The notes under the pieces are model-generated. The model was not told the origin of the DNA and did not search any database. It saw only the letters and a program-made list of their open reading frames with translations. From JAITVM01 sp031551135 (GTDB lineage: Bacteria; Bacillota; Clostridia; Lachnospirales; JAITVM01), in assembly GCA_031551135.1 (NCBI GenBank), contig JAVBOA010000017.1, forward strand, positions 31,687-95,686: DNA of 64,000 nucleotides. Direction: 5' to 3'. How positions within the stretch are numbered: position 1 is the first letter of the stretch; every line of letters starts with the position of its first letter. Shown piece by piece: positions 25,550-34,042 of this stretch. A program made the position numbers and the translations under genes.

Positions 25550-26740
25550 ATGCTTTTAGGCGATATCATTAATCTTGATGTTTTACAAAAAATACAGGAT
25601 AGTTTTGCAGAAGCAACAGGTTTTGCTGCTATTATAGTTGACTTTAAAGGAGAGCCTCTTCTTAAATACAGCGGCTTTTCGAAATTTTGCCAAAGATTGC
25701 GTAAAGACCCGAAATTCAATGAGAGATGTATGCGTTCTGATGCACACGGAAGTTTGGAATCAGCAAGAAAAGTAGATGTTTGTATATATAGATGTCATGC
25801 AGGGCTTGTCGATTTTGCAGTACCGATAATCGTAGAGGGAACTTATATTGCCTCGATGATGTGCGGACAAGTTCTGGCGACGGAATATCAAGAAATCAAC
25901 ACCGAACTTATGAACTATAAGGCGAATATATTTGAAGAAGATCCCGTGCTTTTGGATCTATATAAACAGATACCGACGCTTCCTTTTGCAAGGATTAAAG
26001 AAACCGCAGACCTTTTGTATACGATTTTAAAATATATTGTTGACCAATATCTTTTGAACCAAAAAAACATCAAGCTGCTGAACGAACAAAAAGAACTTAT
26101 GGAGCTTGAAAAACAATACCGTGAATTGGAAATAAAATATTACCATTCACAGATTAATCCGCATTTTTTATTTAATTCACTTAATATGGCCGGTCGACTT
26201 GCATATATGGAAAACGCAAACAAAACTCAGGAGATTATCTATACTTTAGCCGATATGTATAGGTATTATTTAAAAGATACTAATTATTTGATTTCTGTTG
26301 AAGAAGAATTGAAAAATGTTAAAAATTATATGTTCATACAAAAAGTGCGCTTTGGCGATTTATTAAATTTTAATCTTGAAGTCACGGAAGATATATTGAA
26401 TTTTAGAATACCTGCCATGACGCTTCAAATTTTTGTAGAAAACTCTGTACGCCACGGTTTGGAGCAAAAAGAAGATTTGGGCTCCGTACAATTATCCGGA
26501 AAGGCTGTCAACAATACCCTGCATTTTGAAATTTCGGATAACGGAATTGGCATTCCGCAAGAAAAAATTGCTATTCTTAACCAAATACCTTTTACAAACC
26601 GCGAAATTGGATTAGGGCTTTTTAATATACATAAAAGGCTGAATTATTATTTTTCCGATAAGTATAGAATTTATTTTGCTCCGGAACTGGATAAAGGCAC
26701 AAAAGTTATTTTAACTATACCTCTAATAAACGAAAATTGA
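25550..26740 (+). CDS. PocR-domain cytosolic sensor histidine kinase
   Basis: A 396-residue soluble kinase without membrane segments. Residues about 1-165 form a PocR sensory domain with its cysteine set (Cys47, Cys60, Cys78, Cys82) and the GQ at 106-107. A coiled coil spans about 165-200. The LytS/YesM-type His_kinase domain has the phosphoryl-acceptor His205 in QINPHFLFNS and an HATPase_c end (FVENSVRHG, ISDNGIGIP). PocR domains sense small ligands such as propanediol, and this gene is divergent from pduA, so it is very likely the inducer sensor of the microcompartment. Confidence 0.92.
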   Translation: MLLGDIINLDVLQKIQDSFAEATGFAAIIVDFKGEPLLKYSGFSKFCQRLRKDPKFNERCMRSDAHGSLESARKVDVCIYRCHAGLVDFAVPIIVEGTYIASMMCGQVLATEYQEINTELMNYKANIFEEDPVLLDLYKQIPTLPFARIKETADLLYTILKYIVDQYLLNQKNIKLLNEQKELMELEKQYRELEIKYYHSQINPHFLFNSLNMAGRLAYMENANKTQEIIYTLADMYRYYLKDTNYLISVEEELKNVKNYMFIQKVRFGDLLNFNLEVTEDILNFRIPAMTLQIFVENSVRHGLEQKEDLGSVQLSGKAVNNTLHFEISDNGIGIPQEKIAILNQIPFTNREIGLGLFNIHKRLNYYFSDKYRIYFAPELDKGTKVILTIPLINEN

Positions 26741-26767
26741 TTTTTTTTAACACGCGAGGTGAGATTA

Positions 26768-27568
26768 ATGTGCACTATTATTGTTGCTGACGATGAGTAT
26801 TTGGAACGTGAAGTTATTAAAAAAATTGTTTCTAAAATTTCCGGTGCCGAGATTATCGGCGAGACAAACAGCGGTCGAAAAACTATAGAATTATGTTCGG
26901 CTCTATGCCCGGATTTATTGATTATAAACCGCGAAATGGGCGGTATTGACGGTTTGGAAGCTTGCAAGCAGATTCGAATGAACGACAAAAATGTAGTTAT
27001 CGCATTAACATCGGCTTTGGATGAAAAACCGGATAAAAATGTTCTGCGTTTTGCCAATATCTCCGAGTTTTTATTAAAACCGATAAGACCGTCAATTATT
27101 GAAGAACTAATTATAAAATATAAAAAATCTAATACCGCCGGACAAGCTTTACCGACTGCTATAAAAAAATCTTTCAAATACTATCCAACGCACCTTGTTT
27201 CAAACGAAATTAAAACCGCTTTGGACTATATTAATAAATATTACAAGGAAAATATATCACTGGACGATGTCGCTTCTAAAGTATATTTGAGCAGGTATTA
27301 TTTCAGCCGTTTATTTAAAAAAGAAATCGGCGTGACTTTTTCATCTTATGTTCTTTACAAAAAAATGGAAGAAGCAAAAGCTTTGCTCGAAAATACGAAC
27401 CAATCGATTTTGGATATTTCGTGTTATCTTAATTTTAAAGAACAGAATTATTTTACAAAAGTTTTTAAATCCTGCATCGGATACACACCAACAGAGTACC
27501 GCAGCATGGTTAATCGCGAAACTATGAACCGGAAGATTATTATAGATAAAATAAGAGAAGAAAAATAA
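26768..27568 (+). CDS. AraC-type response regulator with an atypical receiver
   Basis: A 266-residue protein: receiver domain (about 1-118) and C-terminal AraC helix-turn-helix pair (about 155-255, SRYYFSRLFKKEIGVTF and YFTKVFKSCIGYTP). The acidic pair Asp8/Asp9, Thr81 and Lys104 are present, but the phospho-acceptor position reads LIINREMGG, with Asn54 in place of Asp. The start at 26768 has GAGGTGA upstream; the GTG at 26759 lies inside that site. It partners the kinase 27 bp upstream and should activate the pdu operon, perhaps without classic phosphorylation. Confidence 0.9.
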   Translation: MCTIIVADDEYLEREVIKKIVSKISGAEIIGETNSGRKTIELCSALCPDLLIINREMGGIDGLEACKQIRMNDKNVVIALTSALDEKPDKNVLRFANISEFLLKPIRPSIIEELIIKYKKSNTAGQALPTAIKKSFKYYPTHLVSNEIKTALDYINKYYKENISLDDVASKVYLSRYYFSRLFKKEIGVTFSSYVLYKKMEEAKALLENTNQSILDISCYLNFKEQNYFTKVFKSCIGYTPTEYRSMVNRETMNRKIIIDKIREEK

Positions 27569-27575
27569 ATTTTTT

Positions 27576-27605
27576 AAGCCAAACATATTTATGTTTGGCT
27601 TTTTA
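27576..27605 (+). terminator. Terminator after the two-component genes
   Basis: AAGCCAAACAT and ATGTTTGGCTT (11 bp, 4-nt loop) followed by a short T-run. Confidence 0.9.
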
Positions 27606-27736
27606 TAATGCAAATACTATAATTTGTTAAAGCTGTCGCTTGAAAAAAAATATTCGTTATTGTATCATTAAAAATAAGAAATAGAAACCGTAGATAAAAT
27701 TGCGAATGTACATAGGTTAAAAAGGAAGTGAAAATA

Positions 27737-28321
27737 ATGGGATTATTGAGTTTTTTGTCCTATAAAAAACAAAGAGTTATTTTTGTGGAGAAATCTCTAA
27801 AACCCGAAAGAGATTATAATTGCTTGATAGACATGGCGAAAATAATAACGAATAATAATCAGAAGGCCGTTGCGGAAATTGAAAAGCTGGTTTTGGATTA
27901 CGATAGTTTTTATGATAAATATAAAAATTATTGCGATGATATTTTGGATTGTGCGGATGATGAATCGGAACATATGCTTTTGATTTTTGCTTATTTTTTG
28001 GCGGGCTATGATACGGATTACAAATTCGGTGCTTATATTGATTGGAAAGAAGAGCCTAAAGAAATATTGCTTCATTTAAAAAAAGCAATAAAAAATCTGG
28101 CTTATAGATTGAGTTTAAATAAGATTAAGCTCGACGGAAATCTGCGTACCCCTGACGCATTAAAAGTTATTTCGGATTATCTTTTCAAAAAAAATTATCA
28201 GCTTGTGACTTTGGATACAGACAGCGATTGCTATCATTTATTTCTGATAAAGGCTGAAGATTTTGCGATATTGGAAAGTTTTGAACCAAAAACGGGCTTT
28301 AGATTCATTAAATTTTCGTAA
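27737..28321 (+). CDS. DUF6630-like protein
   Basis: A 194-residue soluble acidic protein. I recall the family DUF6630 from the C-terminal pattern (YQLVTLDTDSDCYHLFLIKAEDF) but cannot verify it. ATG at 27737 is chosen, preceded by AAGGAAGTG; the upstream GTG at 27728 falls within that site. No catalytic motif is visible. It is followed 33 bp later by the GlmU-like gene, possibly in one transcript. Function unknown. Confidence 0.6.
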   Translation: MGLLSFLSYKKQRVIFVEKSLKPERDYNCLIDMAKIITNNNQKAVAEIEKLVLDYDSFYDKYKNYCDDILDCADDESEHMLLIFAYFLAGYDTDYKFGAYIDWKEEPKEILLHLKKAIKNLAYRLSLNKIKLDGNLRTPDALKVISDYLFKKNYQLVTLDTDSDCYHLFLIKAEDFAILESFEPKTGFRFIKFS

Positions 28322-28354
28322 AAGAATTGATACATATTTTGAAGGTGGAATTCA

Positions 28355-29461
28355 ATGAAAAAAATATATACAATAATTTATAAATCTTTAGAGGAAGACC
28401 AGCTTAACTGCAAAAAATCCATTGCCGAACAAAAAATAATGGATAAAACAGTTTTGGATTATGTGAAAAATTTGGCTGAATATATAAAATCAGATGAGAC
28501 TTTTTATTTCGAAACGCCGACGGATTTCGAGCCGGATTCGTATATATTGCTTTTGGATATTTACAGACCACTTATAGATAAGAACGATTTAAAACGCTTG
28601 ACCGAAAGCAGTGACGATATTTCTATGCTGGCATATGATTCAAAATTACGGGATACCGGAATTTATTTTATGAAATCCGAATGCTTTTCCGGCTTGAATA
28701 CATCCGATTATTTGCAAAAAGCTTCGCATGTAAATACCGACAACGAATTTCAATTTGTGCAACTCGACAATAAATATCTTTTAATGCAGGCCGTTTCGGA
28801 GCTTCGAGATAAAATTAATATGAATTTATTGAATAACGGCGTAATGATTATAAATCCGGCAAGCACTTATATTTCCGGAGATGCGGTAATTGCCGCTGAT
28901 ACAATTATTTATCCGAATGTTTTTATAGAAGGAAAGACGATTATCGGCGAAAACTGCGTAATCGGCTCGAATACAAGAATTGTTGAATCTGTTTTGGCTG
29001 ATAATGTTTCCGTGGAGCAGAGTGTTATTTTAAATTCGGAAATCGGCGAAGGAACTAATGTCGGTCCTTTTGCTTATGTACGTCCGCATACGAGTGTCGG
29101 CAAGCATTGCAAAATCGGTGATTTTGTGGAAGTCAAAAATTCCGTAATCGGCGATAATACAAAGGCTTCTCACCTCACTTATATTGGTGATGCCGATGTC
29201 GGAAATGATATTAATTTCGGGTGCGGTACTGTTACCGTAAATTACGACGGCGCATATAAAAGCCGCACGGTTATTAAAGACAAGGCTTTTATCGGATGTA
29301 ATTCCAATTTAATCGCGCCCGTTACTATTGAGGAAAATGCCTACGTTGCCGCCGGTTCGACGATAACTGATAACGTTCCGGAATCTACGCTTGCTATCGC
29401 ACGCGCAAGGCAGGTTGTTAAAACTAATTGGAAGAGACCGGTCAAAAAAACGAAAAATTAA
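28355..29461 (+). CDS. GlmU-like acetyltransferase with a vestigial uridylyltransferase half
   Basis: A 368-residue protein. From about residue 150 on it is clearly the left-handed beta-helix acetyltransferase half of GlmU: LLNNGVMIINPASTYISG, the hexapeptide repeats, and the active-site stretch PHTSVGKHCKIGDFVEVKNS and ASHLTYIGDADVG. The first 150 residues keep only shadows of the nucleotidyltransferase (DIYRPLIDKNDL for the usual GDVPLI segment, and LMQAVSELRDKIN). They lack the LAAGxGTRM loop and are about 80 residues too short. Glucosamine-1-phosphate acetylation may persist; UDP-GlcNAc synthesis from this protein is unlikely. Confidence 0.85.
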   Translation: MKKIYTIIYKSLEEDQLNCKKSIAEQKIMDKTVLDYVKNLAEYIKSDETFYFETPTDFEPDSYILLLDIYRPLIDKNDLKRLTESSDDISMLAYDSKLRDTGIYFMKSECFSGLNTSDYLQKASHVNTDNEFQFVQLDNKYLLMQAVSELRDKINMNLLNNGVMIINPASTYISGDAVIAADTIIYPNVFIEGKTIIGENCVIGSNTRIVESVLADNVSVEQSVILNSEIGEGTNVGPFAYVRPHTSVGKHCKIGDFVEVKNSVIGDNTKASHLTYIGDADVGNDINFGCGTVTVNYDGAYKSRTVIKDKAFIGCNSNLIAPVTIEENAYVAAGSTITDNVPESTLAIARARQVVKTNWKRPVKKTKN

Positions 29462-29538
29462 CATAATGGCTTGAAAAAAGCTGTCATATAATGTATACTG
29501 ATACAAACATTACAAATTAATTCTGAGGGGTGTTAATA

Positions 29539-29919
29539 TTGGATTTTGAATCATTAGCAAAAGGACTTCTGGGCGGCGGCGATAATAATAGTAACGACAA
29601 AAAAGATGATGACGGTTTTGATTTAGGTGATTTATTAGGCGGTGCTTCTATGGGTGCTGTTACTAAAGCTATTTCAGACGGCGATTTAAATCTTGATGAT
29701 GCAAAAAATATTATGAAAATATTTTCCGGATTGACAAATAAAGAAGAGAAGAAACCGGAAGCGGTTGCACAGCTTGCGGACAAAAAAGATACTGACAATC
29801 TTCCGGATGCTTTGGACGCAATAAAAGTTTTTATCAATATGGCAAAAGAATCTCCGGAACTGCTTTCATCGATTATGTCTGTTTTGCCTAAAGTTTTGAG
29901 TATAATTAATAAAAAGTAG
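29539..29919 (+). CDS. Small acidic protein of unknown function
   Basis: About 126 residues, with a Gly/Asp/Asn-rich N-terminal third (LGGGDNNSNDKKDDD) followed by predicted amphipathic helices (AVTKAISDGDLNLDDAKNIM, LPDALDAIKVFINMAKESPE). The TTG at 29539 is chosen because GAGGGG is 9 nt upstream; GTG at 29530 would be adjacent to it. No signal peptide or recognisable domain. Confidence 0.6.
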   Translation: MDFESLAKGLLGGGDNNSNDKKDDDGFDLGDLLGGASMGAVTKAISDGDLNLDDAKNIMKIFSGLTNKEEKKPEAVAQLADKKDTDNLPDALDAIKVFINMAKESPELLSSIMSVLPKVLSIINKK

Positions 29920-30002
29920 ATTTTTACAAAGTGAACGGGTCGTACTGATTTCAAATGTCTGGAATTAGTACACACGCTTCAGCAAGATAAAATCAAAACA
30001 AA

Positions 30003-30021
30003 GGGCGAACATAGTTCGCCC
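30003..30021 (-). terminator. Terminator of the sigma factor / DUF4179 operon
   Basis: GGGCGAAC and GTTCGCCC (8 bp, 3-nt loop). On the minus strand it is followed by a T-rich run (TTTGTTTTGATTTT). Confidence 0.8.
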
Positions 30022-30027
30022 ATATAT

Positions 30028-31389
30028 TTATACATTATTGTACTTGAAGATTTCATTAAATTTTATGACTAACAAATCTTGTTCATTGCCCACTGAAATT
30101 GACATAATCCCATTTTTCGGTTCTTTTGACAGAGAGATGAATTGTTTAATCAATGTTCTGTTTGTGTAACTATTATAATATCCGAATTTGCTTATCGGTT
30201 CTCCGTTATCTAAAATTTCCGCCATAATATTCGCGCCATTTTTTGATTTATATTCCGACTCATCATATTCCAAAATAATTGAATACTTAGATTTTGTTAT
30301 ACTCAAAAGTTTTATATCGCCGTTCTTAGTATGAATTACTTCATTAAGCTCTACTTTATACGAATCATAAGTCTGATTTAAATCAAAATCGAAAGACCAA
30401 TTTCCCGTTAGAATGTTAGAAGCTTCGGTATAAGAAATTACGATTTCATAATCTTTTATACTTTCAAGATCATCAAATTTAAAATAATATTTGCTTAAAG
30501 AATTTTCTGAATCAATTGAGCCGCTGAACTCTGTCATTCCAAAATCAGCCGTGAGTATTTCGCCCTTTTTATTCATAAGTCTTATATCTAAATCTTCTCT
30601 TTCTATATCACCGAAAGTTCGATTATTAAAAGCTTGAATACAGAGGAAATTATTTTTAAATATCTGAATATACAAAAAGTATAGACCTTCGAATTCTTTA
30701 CAAGCCAAAACATAAGAAGACTGCGGCCAAATAACGGAATTATCCTCACCGTCAAAATTTTCGTCGATGTATTTAAATATATTACTTAATGTTGAAATTT
30801 TTATTCCGGTCTCTTTTTGCTTCTCTTCTACATCAAGATAAATTTTATCTATAGTTAATTTTGATTTTCGGTTTTCTATACCTAATTTCGAAACTATATC
30901 CAGAAATCCGTAAGTCTTGCCGCCGTCCGTTTTGATTGATTGAGTTGCAGTAGATATCAGAGGATTTCCGGGTTCATCATTAAGGCGAAAATCAATCCTT
31001 GTGCTGTCGTTTACTCGTTTTAGCTTGTCTTCAAAATTAAGGAGCAAAAGCGTATTGTTTTTATCGGAATAAGCTCTGTCCAAAGTGATTTTTATATTTT
31101 GGTCGACCGAAGAAATTCCTACAATTTCGCTGTTTTCTTCAATAGAATTTGCTTTGCCGGAAAAAAGAAAATCCTCAGCGAAAATTGCGGCGATTCTTTG
31201 CCCAAACTCTGTGTTTGCGAATACGGTTAAGGTAGAAGCCGAAACAATTGCGGCTATCATTAAAAATTTAAATTTATTTTTTTTGCTTGGCTTTTTGAAA
31301 CCGGCTTTCTGAATGGTTTTTGATTTTATATTGTTTTCCGTATTTTCGTCGAATTCAATATCTTCTAAATATTTGTCAATTTCATTCAT
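30028..31389 (-). CDS. DUF4179 membrane protein, probable anti-sigma factor
   Basis: A 453-residue protein with a cytosolic acidic N-terminus (about 45 residues), one transmembrane segment (FLMIAAIVSASTLTVFANT, about 42-60) and a large extracytoplasmic domain that starts with the DUF4179 pattern (FGQRIAAIFAEDFLFSG, ISSVDQNIKITLDRAYSDKN). The start overlaps the sigma factor gene by 8 bp, so the two are translationally coupled. Anti-sigma function follows from gene order and topology; a signal sensed outside would release the sigma factor. Confidence 0.85.
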   Translation of the reverse strand: MNEIDKYLEDIEFDENTENNIKSKTIQKAGFKKPSKKNKFKFLMIAAIVSASTLTVFANTEFGQRIAAIFAEDFLFSGKANSIEENSEIVGISSVDQNIKITLDRAYSDKNNTLLLLNFEDKLKRVNDSTRIDFRLNDEPGNPLISTATQSIKTDGGKTYGFLDIVSKLGIENRKSKLTIDKIYLDVEEKQKETGIKISTLSNIFKYIDENFDGEDNSVIWPQSSYVLACKEFEGLYFLYIQIFKNNFLCIQAFNNRTFGDIEREDLDIRLMNKKGEILTADFGMTEFSGSIDSENSLSKYYFKFDDLESIKDYEIVISYTEASNILTGNWSFDFDLNQTYDSYKVELNEVIHTKNGDIKLLSITKSKYSIILEYDESEYKSKNGANIMAEILDNGEPISKFGYYNSYTNRTLIKQFISLSKEPKNGIMSISVGNEQDLLVIKFNEIFKYNNV

Positions 31390-31942
31390 TATTCATTCCT
31401 CCCTGCATAATTTGCTTCAGCTTTTTACGAGACCTGTACAATTTGCTTTCGACTGATTTTTCGCTTGTTTCAAAATGAGAGGCAATTTTTTTAATCGTTT
31501 CGCCGAAAAAATATCTGCGTATAATCATTTCTTTTTCATCAGCATTTAAAGCGGAAATCGCATTCAGAAGAGTTTCGTATTCTTCTTTTATGCAAATTTC
31601 ATCAGCGGGGTCAAAACAATCGGATAAAAAATTTTCATCGAGTTCAAAATGTATATCCTTTAGCTTTTTAATCATATCAAAAGAATAATTGCGGCTGATT
31701 GCTGAAATATAGGATTTTAAATTGCCTTTTTTTAAATCTATTTTTTCGGAATTACGCCAAATTTTTATTAATATATCTGATACAGCCTCTTCGATGTCTT
31801 CTTTGCTGGCGTAATCGAAAGTGATACGGTGAACTATCGCATGGATATAACGGCTGTAGCAATCGATAAATAATATTAAGCCGCTTTCGCTTTTAGAATT
31901 TAGGGCATTTAATAAATCCAATTCACAAATGACACTCTCCAT
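31382..31942 (-). CDS. ECF-type RNA polymerase sigma factor
   Basis: A 186-residue sigma-70 family protein with region 2 (ILFIDCYSRYIHAIVHRITF, DIEEAVSDILIKIWRN) and region 4 (LNADEKEMIIRRYFFGETIK, then KIASHFETSEKSVESKLYRS). Regions 1.1 and 3 are missing, as in ECF factors. It is co-transcribed with the overlapping DUF4179 gene. The target genes are not identified from sequence. Confidence 0.9.
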   Translation of the reverse strand: MESVICELDLLNALNSKSESGLILFIDCYSRYIHAIVHRITFDYASKEDIEEAVSDILIKIWRNSEKIDLKKGNLKSYISAISRNYSFDMIKKLKDIHFELDENFLSDCFDPADEICIKEEYETLLNAISALNADEKEMIIRRYFFGETIKKIASHFETSEKSVESKLYRSRKKLKQIMQGGMNNE

Positions 31943-31978
31943 TCAATCACTCCTTTAGCGAATAAAAAATATAGATTC

Positions 31979-32091
31979 ATACTATTTTCATTTTGATAAG
32001 TAGAAAAAAATCTTTCACAGCGGAGCGTTTCGCGCAGGCTTCAAGCGCGAAATGAAATATTTTTTTCTGTCCTTTATAATGAAAATAGTAT
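31979..32091 (+). repeat. MITE-like palindromic repeat, copy 4
   Basis: A 113-bp full copy with the AGGCTTCAA loop type, upstream of the divergent sigma factor gene. Confidence 0.9.
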
Positions 32092-32514
32092 CAAATCGAT
32101 TTGCTATCTAAAATTTTTTATATTATAATATACTATACTCGAAAAAAAACGAAATCCCTCAAATATTATTATATTTTGGATTTCATACATACAAATTGAA
32201 GAACGGGTGTGCAAATCTAATTATTCGTTAGTACAAATCGCAAAAGCCATTACTTGTCATTGACTTGTCTTTTAAAATACACCCAAAAAAATTAATATAT
32301 TCTTGATTAGAGTATCGATAACTATTTATGAAATTAATGCTATATTTGTAAAATTGATATTTGTTCTATATTTTTTTGAGTCCAAAATGTCGATAAATTT
32401 TTTGAAAGTTATACTATTTCTATCTTTATAGAATGGAAATAGTCTTGGACGGATGTGAACTTTGTTTTCGTTCGTCAGTATAATGGGGCGGAGTTTTTTA
32501 CAAATACTATTCTG
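32092..32514. other. AT-rich gene-free interval
   Basis: No plausible ORF or RNA gene is seen between repeat copies 4 and 5. It contains one short derivative repeat at 32411-32444. Confidence 0.6.
32411..32444. repeat. Short MITE-like derivative (34 bp)
   Basis: ATACTATTTCTATC and GAATGGAAATAGTC: outer ends similar to the family, fused without the central region. Confidence 0.6.
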
Positions 32515-32628
32515 ATACTATTTTCATTTTGATAAATAGAAAAAATTTTTTCACAGCGGAGCGTTTCGCGCAATGTTTCTAGCGCGAAATGAAATATTTT
32601 TTTCTATCCTTAATATTGAAAATAGTAT
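32515..32628 (+). repeat. MITE-like palindromic repeat, copy 5
   Basis: A 114-bp full copy with the second loop type (AATGTTTCT between TTTCGCGC-type arms). It lies 94 bp upstream of the deacetylase start. Confidence 0.9.
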
Positions 32629-32721
32629 GAATTTGGTATAAAGATAATTTTTTTTATGAAAAAATTTTTCTGTCAAATATATGCGGCGTAGTAGTTGATT
32701 TTTTTGAGGAGGATGTTTCTT

Positions 32722-33969
32722 ATGAAAAGCAAGATTTTTATTTCGATTATTTTATTGCTGGTTTTTGCTTGTTTAGGTGTTGCGGCCTATGTATTTTTTC
32801 TTGACAAACCTTTGACAAAACCTGCGTTATCATTGGATGCTTCCGGTGCTGATATAAACGATACAGTCAAAAGTTCGGATACCGCGCAAATTACTCCTTC
32901 TGCATCTACAGAAGTATTGCCGTCACCATCGCCTTCTCCGTCACCTTCTCCAACTCCGGAGCCGGAGCCTGTTGACCCATATGAAAATGCAGTTATTGTG
33001 CCTTATGAAGGATATGTTGAGCATATTTTTTTCCATCCGCTTGTAGCTTATCCGGAAAGAGCTTTTGACGGAGAAGCCAGCGCAAAAGGAATGGACGATT
33101 ATATGGCGACAACAAAAGAATGTAGGCGGCTTTTGGAAGAAGCATATAAAAATAATTATGTTTTGGTAGATATCAATTCTGTTTATGATAAAGTAACAGG
33201 CGAAGACGGAACTGAGCGTGTGGAACGCATGTATTTTGATTTTCCGGAGGGCAAAAAGCCGCTTGTTATATCAATGGATGATTTGAATTATTATCCGTAT
33301 ATGATTAAGGACGGCTGCAATTTTAAAATGATTTTGGACGAAAACGGAAAAATTGCAAACTATTCGGAGGATATGAACGGAAATCCGGTTGTTACTTATG
33401 ATACGGAAGTTGTTACGATTGTTGAAGAATTTGTGAAAGAACATCCCGATTTTTCTTTTAAAGGAGCGCGCGGAGTTTTGGGCGTAACGGGATTTGAAGG
33501 AGTTTTGGGATACCGTACACAAGAAGGTTCTCCGAACCGTGAATCGGAAATCGAAGCCGCAAAACCTGTAATCGCAAAACTGAAAGAAATGGGTTGGACT
33601 TTTGCATCACATAGTTACGGACATCCTCATATGTCAAAACTTTCGTTTGAAGCCATAAAAGCCGATACAGACGATTGGAAACGTGAAGTTGAGCCGCTTA
33701 TCGGCCCGACGAGAGTATTTTTATATCCGTACGGCGATTTTATAAAACATGATGATGCCGGAATGGACAAGCTTAATTATTTGATTGATGTTGGCGGATT
33801 TAATATTCATTGCGGAGTTTCGGTTTTGCCGTATGCGAAAACTTTTGACCGCTACGCTTTTGAAGACAGAAAAAATATAGACGGGCTTACCCTTAGAAAC
33901 AGACGCGATAAAGTAGCGGATTTGTTCGATACGGAAGTCGTTATTGATAGAGAGGCCAGAGGCTGGTAA
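32722..33969 (+). CDS. Membrane-anchored polysaccharide deacetylase
   Basis: A 415-residue protein with an uncleaved N-terminal anchor (FISIILLLVFACLGVAAYVFF). A Ser/Pro repeat linker (SPSPSPSPSPTPEPEP) follows, then a NodB-type domain (about residues 150-400): ISMDDLNYYPYM (Asp-Asp motif), SHSYGHPHMS (metal His motif) and YPYGDF. It should deacetylate cell-wall or capsular sugars outside the membrane. GAGGAGG lies before ATG 32722. Followed by a strong terminator, so monocistronic. Confidence 0.88.
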   Translation: MKSKIFISIILLLVFACLGVAAYVFFLDKPLTKPALSLDASGADINDTVKSSDTAQITPSASTEVLPSPSPSPSPSPTPEPEPVDPYENAVIVPYEGYVEHIFFHPLVAYPERAFDGEASAKGMDDYMATTKECRRLLEEAYKNNYVLVDINSVYDKVTGEDGTERVERMYFDFPEGKKPLVISMDDLNYYPYMIKDGCNFKMILDENGKIANYSEDMNGNPVVTYDTEVVTIVEEFVKEHPDFSFKGARGVLGVTGFEGVLGYRTQEGSPNRESEIEAAKPVIAKLKEMGWTFASHSYGHPHMSKLSFEAIKADTDDWKREVEPLIGPTRVFLYPYGDFIKHDDAGMDKLNYLIDVGGFNIHCGVSVLPYAKTFDRYAFEDRKNIDGLTLRNRRDKVADLFDTEVVIDREARGW

Positions 33970-33971
33970 TA

Positions 33972-34015
33972 AAAAGCTGTGCATTTGAGAATTTTCAAAT
34001 GCACAGCTTTTTTTA
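33972..34015 (+). terminator. Terminator after the polysaccharide deacetylase
   Basis: AAAGCTGTGCATTTGA and TCAAATGCACAGCTTT make a 16-bp stem with a short loop and a T-run. Confidence 0.95.
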
Positions 34016-34042
34016 TATCTTAAGATGGAAAATCAAAAAAAT

